This document shows, piece after piece, positions 46,091 to 58,421 of a DNA stretch of 64,000 nt; position 1 is the first letter of the stretch, and the number at the start of each line of letters is the position of its first letter. The stretch is from Hirudo medicinalis. Its lineage: Eukaryota > Annelida > Clitellata > Hirudinida > Hirudinidae. The position numbers and the translations under genes were made by a program. The stretch lies in the NCBI GenBank assembly GCA_011800805.1, contig MPNW01000488.1:1-64000 (forward strand). Direction: 5' to 3'. The notes below the pieces were generated by a model. It had not been told where the DNA came from, searched no databases, and saw only the letters and a list, made by a program, of their open reading frames with translations.

Positions 46091-49000
46091 TTACTTCTGC
46101 TTGATTTTGTGGATGACCTTCTACAATAAAAGAAACCAATCAATAAAATATTATAATAATATTATAATATATGCAGATAATATATATTTGTACTTCTTGC
46201 ATTTCTTGATCAGCTTTTACAACAAAATGAGTCAAATATAACAGTTATAAAAATATTTTTAAAAAAACATTTGAGCAATTTATTTTCAGGAAATATTCAA
46301 TTTCTTACTGCATAATTAGCACTTATTAATTTCACTAAGGAAAGTATTTATTGCTCACCTGGACCACAAACCCAACCACGACCAGGAGGGTGATGACAGA
46401 GGCGAGGTTTCCCATCAAATCCATCCACACACGACCATCTTCTGGGTCTTCAGGCTTGCTGGTGGTTGCTGAACATAAGTCCAGCGACGGTGGTGCTGTT
46501 GACCCATCTGAACCTGCGGCAACAATACATGTTTTTAGTTATCGAAATATTTGTGAAAATGTATTCAACCAGAAGTTAGTAACCCAACAATTGTGGATAA
46601 AAACCTTATAACAATTAATGCAAAACAAATTAAATTTAGGAAAAAATAAGCAAATGCTGCTGATAAACTTATTACTTCCGCTCAATCATCATCATGCTTG
46701 ACAATTACTTAACCTTACTTATTAATAACAGGTAACTTATAAATAACCTAACCTTTTTTCATTAATAGGGACAAACTAACCATTTGTTGTCGTGCTTAAA
46801 AGTGCCTTAAACATTGCTTAACCAAAATTATAAATATTACTTCTATTAATTTTTTTTCCATAAAAATAGATTTAAGAAAATTCACCTGTAACGATCTCCA
46901 CTTTGTATTGGAAATGAAGAATGTGATTAATGATGTACGTAGCTGTCCTTTTGTAGATCAGTTCCTTGCTTCTTTCTTCCGCTTCAACTGTTGTCAAATA
47001 ATCTTGGGCTGGTTCCAGGATCTGACTCTCACCTTGACAGTCGTATTGTACATACTGATGAGACGTTAATTGATTTATCATTAACATTTAACCACAAGTA
47101 TTTCTTTATGCATTCCTTAGCAAAATGAAAATGACGACTCACGTAAATTTTCTCTTTGAATTCATTAAGCTTCATCTCGGAGACGAGAGTTGTGATTCCA
47201 TTGTCACTTTCAAAGTGTCCAACAACCTTTAAAAATAAATTATAAATTAAATAAATTGTTTACATTTTATTTTAAATAGAGTCACAATTAAATGTGTCAT
47301 GCAATAGTAACTTTAAAAGAGAACTTGATTTAAATTCATTCGAGTCAAAAATTTAAAATTTCACGTAAAATTCTCAACCAAGTGTGACACCCGACTGAAA
47401 TTCCAACATTCAAACCAAACGTGCATTCCATGATAACTGCGCAATACCTCCTCTGTTGAATGAAGCCAAGTTCTTCCTTGTCCCCTGAGGGGAGTTTCTC
47501 TTGTCATTTTTAGCCAGTTCTTGTGTGTTCTTTGAAGTGTAATTTTAAGCTCTGACTCCTTGCACTGTAGGGGCAGGCTGATTATATCAGGGAGCGAGCT
47601 TGTAGTTTTACGTATGTAGGTGAAGGAAGGAACTACTGTAATTAAGTTTTAATTAATGTATTATAATTCAATTTTAAAGTTTTCAATGGTTTCATGTTGT
47701 TAATGTTTGGCATACAAAAATCTGTCATTAAGCTTGATCTACTTTTAATCTACTAACCGTTAATTGCATTCAGCAAACCATCATTTTCAACATTTTCAAC
47801 ATTTTCTTCATTTTCTTCCGTTTCATCATCTTCTTCCTGCTCTTCATGAATTTCCTCAGTCACTTTGAAAAAAGATACGTGACAATTTTAGTTAACTTCG
47901 ATTGTTTGCAAAATTAATCAATTTGTCAACAACAACAGCAATAACAAAATTAATGAAGATTTTAAAAAAGGCAAGTTACCGTTCTTCATGTGAGCTCTTT
48001 CCGACTTTTCGATTGGGATTGTGATGTCGAGGACTTGTTCTAAGTTGAAATTGTCCAGTAACAAACTTTTTGATGGCACCACTTCATATCTTTGGTACTA
48101 CGACAAACATTTAATTTTATTTTTAATTGAATTAATTTCAACATTTAGTTATTTAAACTGTCATTTAAAATAAATAAAAAATGTCAAAGCCTACTTTAAG
48201 TTCGACAGACGAGTTGAGTTTGTGGTGAACTTCGTCGGAGATGACTTCCACTTGAAACTGAAGAAGTTCTTGTGCTGCTGGTGATGTCTTCAATGGAACT
48301 GTTACCACTTCCAACTTCATAGGTTTCAACTAAAGCGATCGATTAGTTGTTTAATTATTTAAGTTAATTATTTTGCATGAAATATTCGTAAAACCCACAA
48401 CTACTTCTTTGCCCAAATGACTGCTTTCAATTTCCTTTTCTTCCATGCTTTGCATTCCATGACGTTCTTTCACAGTCAATTGAACCTACAAACATTGTAA
48501 GATGATGCAATGTAGGATTTGTCTCTGTTTTCATCAAGTGTAATTTAAAACTTACTCTGGCTTCCTTATCCTGGTTGTTGAACAGGTGAACTTCCAAAAC
48601 AACTTCCTCACCAAGTACCACGGATTCCGGATGTTTCAGTGAAGCCATAACTTTAGATGTGGACAGCAACTGAAAAACAAAATATAAAGTACTTTTAGTG
48701 CAATTTTTTTCTAATTTTCTGTATCACGGGAAATGTTAAAAGTTAACAAAATATTAAAATGCCATACCTGCGCAGGTGTATCGGCGACAACGAGTCCTTT
48801 TCCAGGTGTGAGACCAAAAGCAGCAAGAGTGTAAAGTCTTGCTTCCTCGGGAAGTACAACATGAAGTTTCTCTTCGCCAGATGGTCTGAACAATTTTGTT
48901 CATTTTATTAAAAAAAAATTAATAAGAACAATTTAAAATAATTCTACAAATGATAATTATTAGCTCAATGATACTCAATAAAAAAAACACGAAGAACTTA

Positions 49001-52000
49001 CCCAACAGTGACATTGAGTTTCCACAGGTTCAAATCAAATTCTTCCACGGTATCCAAACCCGATGGTTCAAGGTCGTCCAGTGTTCCATTTTTGCGAATG
49101 GGAGTTGGCCATGGTTTGCCTGAAAGTTTTCAAAATCATTTTGAAATAATAATTATTATAAATTTAAGTTATGTTTAAGTATTTTTATTGTGCGTTGCAC
49201 AAACGAATTGAAATCAACTCACTCGGGTCAACGAATAGGAGTCCGTCACTGAGCAGGAGACTTCCCGATTCCTGTAAAATAATTAAAATATATAAAATTA
49301 TTTATTTGTTTTAAATTGGTCACTTTATTTCAGTGATTCAACATCAACTCACATTGTGCACTCTTTGAGAATCAGGAGCCAAGGAAGGAATGGTTGGAGT
49401 ACTTTCACCAAACTCATCCATTGTTTGAGAGAATTGTGAAGAATTCAAGCTGCGAAGGTATCTCAGCATTTTCTCATGAGTCTTGAAATAAAAATGTCAA
49501 CAAATATGTCAAAAGAAATGATTATTGTTGATAACTGTCCAGCTAACCATAAGTTTGTGAAGTTGCTGTTCTTTTGGCTCAAAGACGAGAAGATCCGAAG
49601 TAGTGAGCAGATAAACACTGGTGAAGGGTTTTGCTTTTACAACCACTTCAACAACCTCTCCTGGTTCAGCAACTTCTGGTTTTACCAACACTTCCAGCTG
49701 AATTGAGTACGAATGATATGAAATTGTAATTAGGAAACAATTAAAAAAACACGATTATTCCTTACTGGACGTTCCTTTTCTTGCTCAACAACAAATCGGA
49801 GACTGTCAGAAAGGATTTCGTTGCTTGGACTGAGAACTTCAACAACGAGACTAGGATTGGACAAAAGATGGCTGACATTTTGTGGGAGGACCAGAGAGAG
49901 ATTGTGTTTTGTTGCTGGAGATGGAGCCACCAACTTTCCCGAGAGAACCAACCCTGATTGACAGAAAATCTGGTAGAGGACCTCACTGGTGGGAAACGAT
50001 GATTCGACTTTGACTTTCAGTGTATCACCGACCTGAAGTTAATATTCAGTAACTTAAATGACTCTTGAAATAAATTTATAACAAAACTAATTTCACTCAG
50101 AACGACTTTTGGTGGTTTTGGATCCATCAAGACCTGCAGGAAGTGTCCATCTTTGTTTTTAGTGGAGAATGGCAGGATCTCTTCCAAGTGAGCTGTGACA
50201 ACCTTACCAGATTCTTTGTCCTCAAATTGAGCCTGAAATATGATAGAAAAAAGGTTACCGCAAATAATTTTACGTATTTGCTAATATTCGGAAGACATCA
50301 AAATTTAAAAATTAATTTTACTTCGAGTACTAGTTGGTTGTCTTCCTTGGGAACCTTGAATGAAAACTCGCCGAGGGAGTTTGGTTTGAGTTTCAGAGTG
50401 AGTTTCTCTTCTCTTGGACTTTCTGATGATGGAGTGTAGTGCTTGACCTTGACTGTCACCTCTTTCTCCTCAGAACTGAGTGGAAGAACTTCATCGACTG
50501 GTTTCAGAAAGACCTGATGTGAAATTTATGGATATGATCAAAGAACGTATAAACTTAAAAGCAAACATTCATTCTCTCACTTGTCCAACGTACGACAGAC
50601 CAGGCTTGAAGATGACAGGAGTGAATTGGCTGAAGAACAAAACGTGAGATTGGTCGACGAAGGTGACAAGGACATTTTTGGTGACAGGAACCACCAGGTT
50701 TGATTTCTTTCCACCTTTACTTTCTTCCTCCTTCTCACCATCACTTTTTCTTATTTCTTCACATAGAGGACGCGTTTCTTCCACCTTAACTGAGACTTTG
50801 ATCTTGTGTCCTACCAGGGGTTCTTCTGTTTTCATGTTCAAAGCTTGTTTGATTTCATCAGGTTTCAATGAAAACTTTTTGTGACCAGCTTCGAGCTGTT
50901 GAAAATGCGGTTATCATTCAGTATCACCAAGTTTCAACATTTTGTAAGTGAATAAAATGCTTAGTTTCCTTCTACAGATAGCATCGTGATAGTCTCACCT
51001 CGACTGGAGGCAATGATCCTGCTTTTGAAGTGTTTCCAAGAGAAAGTTGCAGTTCCACTTTTCCTTTCAAAGGAACTCCAGAAGGAAGGCTAAATAATTC
51101 AAAATATAATATTATTAAGTAATAAATTGTGTATATTGCAACGATAAGAAGGACGGGAGAACGAAACAATTACCTGGCTACCACACTGAAAACCAAGCTA
51201 TGACTTTTGCTCTCATCACCTGAGAGAAGAGTGTGATACCTCGGAGATCTCACTTCAACAAGGAAGCATTCTTTATCTGAAAACATTTTGTGTTAATGTA
51301 GAATATATTGTACAAGAAAGCTGAAAATGCATCATAGTTCTAAGTATAGTATGTCCATGTGTATCCTTTAAATAATTTTCATACCGTAGGGTCCGACAGG
51401 TTTTTCAACTTTGAAGGTGCGGTTGACCATCTGGCCCTGAAATATAAAATATTAATCAGATTATTAAGGTAACTGTGGCTTATTAAGTAATATCAATGCA
51501 ATTGTGGACAACTGCTGATATTAATATAATATCTTAAAATTATTATAATAAAATTAATTAACATAATAATGTAATTTTTGTCCTCACATGACTTTCCAAG
51601 GTGAGAGTCCATTCGTCTGACTGAGCAAGAAGAGGGACGAAGTATTCTTTTCTGAGGAGACCTGAGAATCAAAAATAAAAATAAATAAATTTCACATAAA
51701 TAGAGTATTTCACATTAAAATATTCGTATACAACCTTCTTTAGCGGTGACATTCGGCCATTCGACCAGCAGCACGTGTTTTGGGTTCTTAAAAATTAAAT
51801 GAAATTAATTTTAACAATTTGATATTTCTTATTTAATTGTGTTTTAAATTATGTACTTATATCTTACGTGGATTGAGAGGTTGACAGGTTTCAGGTGTGG
51901 TTTCAAATCTTGAGTGTGAACGAGAGACTCAACCATCACTGAAAGAAATATTTAATTATTCTTTACACACAAATTAAATTACTTTAATATTTAACAAACC

Positions 52001-53515
52001 AAGTTCTCCAGGGCGGTACTTCGGTTTATTAGTGCGCAAGGAAACCAGCAACTCCTTTCTTCCAGTTGAAACTTCGACTGAACGAGAGAACTTGAAGCAG
52101 GAACTTGACTCGACTTTCAAGACTGATTTGTTTCCTAACGACCTCTCTTCAGATGGTACCTGATCATCGAATTAGTAGGAATAAACGACAATTTCATGGG
52201 AAATAATGTGTAAAATAGAAATTTTATACTAACCAAGAATCTCAGTGTTTTGAAGAAGCCTGCAAAGTTAATTATGAATAGTTCAGAAGAACGTCATAAT
52301 TCAGAGAAAAATTCACTTTTGGAGGTTTTGTCCAGTTCAATCTTCCAGGTAGAACGATGCCACAGATGGTCGTCAGCTGAAACACTGAGATCGAGGACGC
52401 ATTCATACTTTTCCTTGTCTTCTTCCTTTATGTCAGATCGGACGAGATCGAGCAGGTGCAGGTCAATCAGGAATTCAGAGCCAGGTACGAGAACGTCGCT
52501 TGTAACGACGACGTAGGACCTGAAAAATTTATAAAGACATTAAAACTGTCACCTCAATNNNNNNNNNNNNNNNNNNNNNNNNNNNNNNNNNNNNNNNNNN
52601 NNNNNNNNNNNNNNNNNNNNNNNNNNNNNNNNNNNNNNNNNNNNNNNNNNNNNNNNNNNNNNNNNNNNNNNNNNNNNNNNNNNNNNNNNNNNNNNNNNNN
52701 NNNNNNNNNNNNNNNNNNNNNNNNNNNNNNNNNNNNNNNNNNNNNNNNNNNNNNNNNNNNNNNNNNNNNNNNNNNNNNNNNNNNNNNNNNNNNNNNNNNN
52801 NNNNNNNNNNNNNNNNNNNNNNNNNNNNNNNNNNNNNNNNNNNNNNNNNNNNNNNNNNNNNNNNNNNNNNNNNNNNNNNNNNNNNNNNNNNNNNNNNNNN
52901 NNNNNNNNNNNNNNNNNNNNNNNNNNNNNNNNNNNNNNNNNNNNNNNNNNNNNNNNNNNNNNNNNNNNNNNNNNNNNNNNNNNNNNNNNNNNNNNNNNNN
53001 NNNNNNNNNNNNNNNNNNNNNNNNNNNNNNNNNNNNNNNNNNNNNNNNNNNNNNNNNNNNNNNNNNNNNNNNNNNNNNNNNNNNNNNNNNNNNNNNNNNN
53101 NNNNNNNNNNNNNNNNNNNNNNNNNNNNNNNNNNNNNNNNNNNNNNNNNNNNNNNNNNNNNNNNNNNNNNNNNNNNNNNNNNNNNNNNNNNNNNNNNNNN
53201 NNNNNNNNNNNNNNNNNNNNNNNNNNNNNNNNNNNNNNNNNNNNNNNNNNNNNNNNNNNNNNNNNNNNNNNNNNNNNNNNNNNNNNNNNNNNNNNNNNNN
53301 NNNNNNNNNNNNNNNNNNNNNNNNNNNNNNNNNNNNNNNNNNNNNNNNNNNNNNACGACGTAGGACCTGAAAAATTTATAAAGACATTAAAACTGTCACC
53401 TCAATTATCAAAACACACTTTCAACATACGTGTTGGACGTTGGGACAGCATGGAAGGCCAAACTGGAAGCCACGAACGCTGACAGCAAGAAAAGGCACAA
53501 AGGACTTCGTCCCAT
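46091..53515 (-). CDS. membrane-anchored alpha-2-macroglobulin-like protein without thioester domain
   Basis: About two dozen short exons on the minus strand. Exon 1 (53515-53430) encodes signal peptide RSPLCLFLLSAFVASSLAF. Exon 2 begins SYVVVTSDVLVPGSEF, the start of macroglobulin domain MG1; its full copy is 52519-52317. Exon 3 (52259-52234) is a 26-nt microexon. Exon 4 (52159-52000) holds TNKPKYRPGEL, the family's DKP-YKPG motif. Further MG-type blocks are LLRKEYFVPLLAQSDEWTL, VTFVDQSHVLFFSQFTP, LVKPEVAEPGEVVEVVV, ARLYTLAAFGLTPGKGLVVA and HPESVVLGEEVVLEVHLFN, the last two matching the region before the CUB/thioester part of A2M. No GCGEQ thioester motif or helical thioester domain follows. 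Instead come an acidic segment (EEQEEDDETEENEENVENVE, near 47800), an unrecognised region, a helix VWMDLMGNLASVITLLVVVG (exon 46513-46359) and the short tail KVIHKIKQK (46120-46091). The N gap lies within the exon 1-2 region. Confidence 0.8.
52508..53405. other. 796-base N gap flanked by identical 51-bp sequence
   Basis: Ns occupy 52559-53354. The 51 bases before the gap (52508-52558) are identical to the 51 bases after it (53355-53405); both contain the acceptor and first bases of exon 2 of the macroglobulin-like gene and part of intron 1. The simplest reading is two overlapping contig ends that were not merged, so the gap may be false. Confidence 0.9.
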
Positions 53516-54784
53516 CTGTGAATAAAAACAACAATTTATTTAAAATAGAAGAATTCAATGCAAGGAAAACCTCACCTTTGAATGTAACAAGAAATCGCAA
53601 GGAGCAATTTTTGTTACAGCCTGCCAATGGTCTCCTCTGGCTCTCTTTTATAGACGGTACGATCGATATCAAATTGATTTTGAACTTCCTAATTAAAACT
53701 TGCCTTGGAGCTCACTATCGATACGCTGCACGTGGAAACGCCCATAATAATATTTTATAATTTATTATGTAATTATGTATTGTGCCTCAAAGAGCATATT
53801 AATCAACTTAAACTTGTCTATTTATCTTTTATTTCAATTTGTGTCGTTATGCTACGGATTTTATGCTCCAAAAAATGAAAATATGAGAAATTATCATGTT
53901 GTCAGGTGATAATTTAACAAAAAAATATTAATAATAGTGACAACGGAATTTCATTGCAGTTCAGAAGGAAGCCAATCTGAACATGTTAAGTAATTATAGT
54001 CATAATTATACATAACACTAATTTGTATCGTTATAAATTTTAATATAATTAATGTTATAATTTAGAATTTTATTATATTTCGATATAATATTATTATTAG
54101 TATATTGTCATAATTATGTAAATATGTAATGTGCAATTATATATATATATATTATTATATAAAATTATTAAATATATTTATTTATATATATATATTGTTA
54201 TCATTGCAATTTTTATTATTGTTTCATAAATAATCATAATCATAACAACAATATTGATTTTTAATAAATTGTTATTTTATTATAGCCTTTATTTTTTTGA
54301 TAATTTCATAAATCATAAAATTATTAACATAATTGTTATTATTGTCATTTAAGTATGCATATTTATTGTTAAACTCAAGTCCGAGTAACGTGATATATTA
54401 TAAGTTTCAGATTTTAATATTTGATCAGAGGAGAGTCGGGGCCAATAATTTACAACAGAACAGCAATGTATAATTATTAAAATATTTATTAATAAACAAC
54501 AATATTAACTATAATAATATAATATAATTGCAACTTGTAGATTGACTTTTAATCAATACATTGCAGCTGGAAACGCCACTGAACATTGATATCGAACACC
54601 AGTCGCCGACTTTTAATGAGAGTTCATCAAAATTTCGTTTTGATGGTTGTTATTGAATTTTAAACTTCTACCCGCCAAGAACATAATTTATAATTTTTTT
54701 TTAATATGTACATAATTTGTTTCATTGTTTCAAATTTAAAATAATAAAATAAAGCTTAAAATTCGAAAAATGAGCCCTCTGCTT
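53516..54784. other. AT-rich intergenic, no gene seen
   Basis: Extreme AT content with TA-rich runs (for example 54140-54200). Contains the presumed promoter of the macroglobulin-like gene near 53520-53720, where CpG-containing sequence such as GGTACGATCGATATC stands out. Confidence 0.5.
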
Positions 54785-55300
54785 AAAAAAAAAATTGCTA
54801 AAGCGGAGTTATTGCTGACGACTTTCGTGGCAGAACACAACACTTTTTGGAGTGAAATGGGACTGCATTGTGATGATTTTGAACATATCCAGGAGATGGG
54901 GATCACCTGCATTCTGGATTGAATTGCTGCAAATGAAAGACGCCAATGACTTGAAAAAATATGGTATTTTGGCCGAATTCATGAGCATGTTGATGGCGTT
55001 GCCTCATTCCTCGGCGAGTGTCGAAAGAGTGTTTTCGCAGGTGAAGTTGATAAAAACCAAACAGGCAAATAAACTCTTATGTGAAAAAGTTAAATCTCGA
55101 TTGTTAGCCAAACAAGCAATTGCTAGCGATGGAGCATGTTATGAGTTCAATCCCAGCAAGAGCATGGTTGATGATGTCATTGAGAGACGTTGTTGCCAAC
55201 AATGTGAGACTTCATAATAAGGATTCTCAGTTAATTTTAGATACATGTGATCTTCATGATGCAATCGTTGACACAGACTCTGACTCACTGAAATTTTTTA
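54785..55300 (+). mobile_element. internally deleted hAT transposase relic
   Basis: A short N-terminal block (KAELLLTTFVAEHNTFW, near 54800-54848) is followed within about 50 bp by the C-terminal dimerisation region: FWIELLQMKDANDLKKYGIL, then MLMALPHSSASVERVFSQVK and LIKTKQANKLL. The SASVER-FS block is diagnostic of hAT transposases. The whole catalytic core between is missing, so this is a deletion derivative and inactive. Confidence 0.8.
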
Positions 55301-55488
55301 ACTGAAATAAATTGTTTGGCTCATATAATTTATCATTATTTAATAACGAAATCTTTATTTAATTGTGAATTCGTGATTATAAAGAATAAAATGAAGACAT
55401 AAATTAAGAAATAATAATTAGTGATGATAAAAATCAGCTTAAAATATAATTTGGGTTTTTCTTATTCAAAAAGTCCACTGGCAACACT

Positions 55489-56174
55489 GTACTTAGAAAC
55501 TCCTACCACGGAGCGTACCGACAGGGAATCATCAGAGGAGTTTCCCCGTCACCGAACGTTTCGGCCCAAACTTCTTACGTTTTCGGGGGGTGGGCCACAC
55601 CCGTTTGATCAGGCGGGTATCCCTGTCGGTTATTACCCATCTTCTGAACATCACCCTTTAATATGGTTATCGACTACAGACTCGCGGCGACCTTTACACA
55701 TCGACACCATATAATGCAAACTGAGCGTTGTATTTTCTTTGTAGCGGTCGCCTTTCACTGAAAATTACGCTCACCGACCGCGCGCATATGTCGCATCAAA
55801 CGCTCATTCGCGTTCTACGTCCTTTGCCAATGCGCGCGCCATCACCTCAACATCCAAAACGCACAATTTCATTTCCTCGAGGGAANGAATCCGATGGAAA
55901 TCCGGCCGTTAATCGTAGGGTCTTTGATGGGTCCGTCATCCTCCCCCTCCTTTCGGCAGGGACCCGGGGGGCATATTCCTTTTTCCAAATTGCCAGCAAT
56001 TGAACTTTATCGCTATCCCAATCGCGAAACTCGTCTCTCCGAGCCGACACCTCTCTGCCCAGGTCGTCACCCGTCTGTCCAGGTTGTCACCAGTCTTTCC
56101 CGGTTGTCACCCGGTCTATTCCCGAATGCCAAATGGCCAATGCCTCGGTGAAGTACTTAGAAACTCCTACCACG
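55489..56174. mobile_element. CpG-rich segment between 22-bp direct repeats
   Basis: The 22 bases at 55489-55510 are repeated exactly at 56153-56174 (starting GTACTTAGAAACTCC). The DNA between is far richer in G, C and CpG than its surroundings and holds three copies of a 20-bp unit (AGGTTGTCACC-type) at 56061-56123. The word GGCAACACT flanks the unit on both outer sides. There is no recognisable protein. It could be a non-autonomous mobile element or foreign DNA; the class is not clear. One N occurs at 55886. Confidence 0.5.
56061..56123 (+). repeat. 20-bp tandem repeat, 3 copies
   Basis: AGGTCGTCACCCGTCTGTCC is followed by two diverged copies with a 20-bp period at 56081 and 56101, inside the CpG-rich segment. 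Confidence 0.85.
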
Positions 56175-57114
56175 TAGCAACACTGGCAACACTGATTCCG
56201 GATAGTTTGCATCGTTCTCACCAGTTGAGCATCGAAAAAGTTTATATATTGAAGCTGATAAACACATCTTTGGCATGGCTACTTTAGCGGCTTAAATAGA
56301 GCAACGACATTTTTCAAAAAGCCTTTTTCTTCGATATCATATCTTCAAGATGAGTTTATCACCTTACGATGCAGAGAGCACTAAAAGACATAAACTATCT
56401 AATCGTTTAATTCTTCCTTTCAATGATGGGTTTGTTGCTCTCCCATAATACGATAGTAAAGTAATGTTGCATGTGTTGTACCATAATATTCTTGAAAATT
56501 AATTGAAATAAATGATTATTTCAGAAAAATTAATGTTGAGCTCGAAAATGCGAAAGAACTTGGTTATTTGCCATGGATTTGGTATCATTCATAAAAATGT
56601 TGTTTCATACAATATTGAATGTAAATTCAAACAATATTGTTTACAGAACTATGAAGATGGTAGATTCACGTAGTGTTGAAGAATTTGCTTCATTGAAACT
56701 ACAGTATGCCTATTTGAACATGTCATGAATACATTTATCAAATACATTTTTTTAAATATTCCGATTTATGTCAAGATGTTAGTCCTATTTTGTTGTCTTA
56801 AGTCAATCCTTCGTAACTTGTTAAGTGTTACTTGATTAACAAATAAAAAGTATAAATTATACAGAAAACCAAAATAAATAAGCCCTTTCAAAATAATTTC
56901 AATTTGATCAATAATAGTAATCCCCATTAGTTCATCACCTTTAAGATTCAATCCCCTTTACATCACTCATCTCAATCATTTCAATCCACATTACATGACT
57001 TGTCTCTGTCATTTCATTCCCCATGACCTCAGCTGTCTTCCAAAGTATCAATTTCTAATACATTTGGTTAATTAAGATTATAATAATAATAATATAATAT
57101 ATTTATTTGTAGAG
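56175..57114. other. intergenic; possible short exons of the next gene
   Basis: A start-like frame at 56350 (SLSPYDAESTKRHKL, then NRLILPFNDG before a GTTTG donor) and a segment at 56525-56580 (INVELENAKELGYLPWIW between TTTCAG and GTATC) could be 5' exons of the DUF4806-like gene to the right. The third segment does not join in frame, so this is unproven. Confidence 0.3.
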
Positions 57115-57143
57115 TGCCATAAGCGTAACCATCAGGGGCACTT
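57115..57143 (+). repeat. 29-bp interspersed motif, copy 2
   Basis: This is TGCCATAAGCGTAACC followed by ATCAGGGGCACTT. It differs from the copy at 37109-37137 at three positions and likewise follows an (AAT)n tract (57079-57100). Confidence 0.75.
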
Positions 57144-57198
57144 AAATATAATACTGTCAATTAAATTCATGTTCATTCTTGATATGTTCTTTCAATAC

Positions 57199-57935
57199 AG
57201 ATTCGGAGAAGGCAGTTAGCCAGTTAATCAGGTGTCGGGAAATTATGAAGAGAATATTACATATGTTACGCAGAACTGTACAAAGCAAGCAGAAAAGCAA
57301 TGTTAATGATGATGTCGATGTTCCTGAAGGAACACATTTACCAATCAGCAATGATTATAAATTTTTAATCATTGAGGGATGTTTAAAAGGTGTTGCAACA
57401 AAAAAAATTGTTTCTTATAAAATTAATATGTTTTCATTTGTTTAAAAACGTTTAAACAAACGTTTAATATACGTATTTCAGATTTCTGCTTGGGCACCCA
57501 ATGGAGGGATCAATATAGGGAACACAACTAGGAGAATCATGAAATGTATAATGATGAATGACATGGCAAGACAATAGTCTGACAAGGCAATATGCCAAAA
57601 AGACCTTTGCAATCGGAGACAATGAATGTTGTGTTTGGTCAGTCAAATGGCTTCCATTTTGTAATTTTTGAGATTAACTAACAATTTTTGCTTTAGTTGC
57701 TATGCATTGAATTTTAATTTATCTTTTTAATAAACTGTTGCTACAAGCTATTAACAGTATTATTATTCTTTTAACCTGGATAATTCCAGGTGTGGTAAAA
57801 AAGAACTCAAACACATCAGCCACCGTGCAAGATTTGGAGATTGAGCTTCATAAGTGGTTTGGAAATGCTAGAGACAGGGGAGCTGGTCAAAAAAGAAGAC
57901 AAACTCAACTTATTAACATAAAGGATTTTTTATAA
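57199..57935 (+). CDS. DUF4806-like gene or pseudogene, partial
   Basis: Three segments resemble the DUF4806 region found in many insect and other invertebrate proteins, often in multicopy or transposon-linked genes. The first (57199-57390, after a CAG acceptor) contains VPEGTHLPISNDYKFLIIEG. The second (from about 57481) reads ISAWAPNGGINIGNTTRRIM and then KCIMMNDMARQ, followed by an in-frame TAG; another frame continues QYAKKTFAIGDNECCVW. The third (after 57790) reads NSNTSATVQDLEIELHKWFG and then NARDRGAGQKRRQ to a stop at 57935. The order (LPIS, G--N---RRIM, LA-Q, W---ARDR) is that of the domain. The internal stop suggests a pseudogene unless a splice site removes it. Confidence 0.5.
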
Positions 57936-58029
57936 CATGATCATTAAAAACATTTACTTTTTTGTATCAAAAATAATGTAATAAACCACTTTTGTGTTTT
58001 TCGATATTATATATAATGTATACATTCCC

Positions 58030-58300
58030 TTGGGCAACCCTTGATTAGTGAAGATAGGATTCGGCTGGGCACCCTGCAGAGTACCCGAGCTCAGCCCCGC
58101 TCAATCCCAGTGGGAACCCAACAGGCCGCCCTTGCGAGACCCTCATTTCATTCCATATTGGACCCAGGTGGATCCCGACAGCTTGTGTTCACTGGGTTGT
58201 AGCAGAAAAATGCTCTGGTGTGACTAGTAATCAAACCTGGGGTATCACACAACCAGAGGGGCCAATTACTAACCACAGCATGGCCATGGTACCTCACCAA
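58030..58300 (-). mobile_element. possible second tRNA-related SINE type
   Basis: Read on the minus strand there is an A-box-like TGGTTAGTAATTGG (58262-58275) and, about 35 bp further, a B-box-like GGTTTGATTA (58228-58238), followed by a GC-richer body. It does not resemble the SINE at 37139 and 43692. It lies just downstream of POMK. Only one copy is visible, so the call is tentative. Confidence 0.4.
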
Positions 58301-58421
58301 AAACATTTCAAAGATATAATTTCAAAAGATTCATGTTAAACCTTCTATGGAGGAGACATAATAAAGTCATGAATATTTCATTTACAATTTCTGACACAAC
58401 CATGATATGAACTTCAAAAAA

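Noticed and set aside
46351..46611. Plus-strand open frame of 86 codons
   Set aside because: It is the complement of the transmembrane exon of the macroglobulin-like gene.
55847..56050. Arg-rich minus-strand open frame in the CpG-rich segment
   Set aside because: Composition follows the GC content; it spans an N and has no family resemblance.
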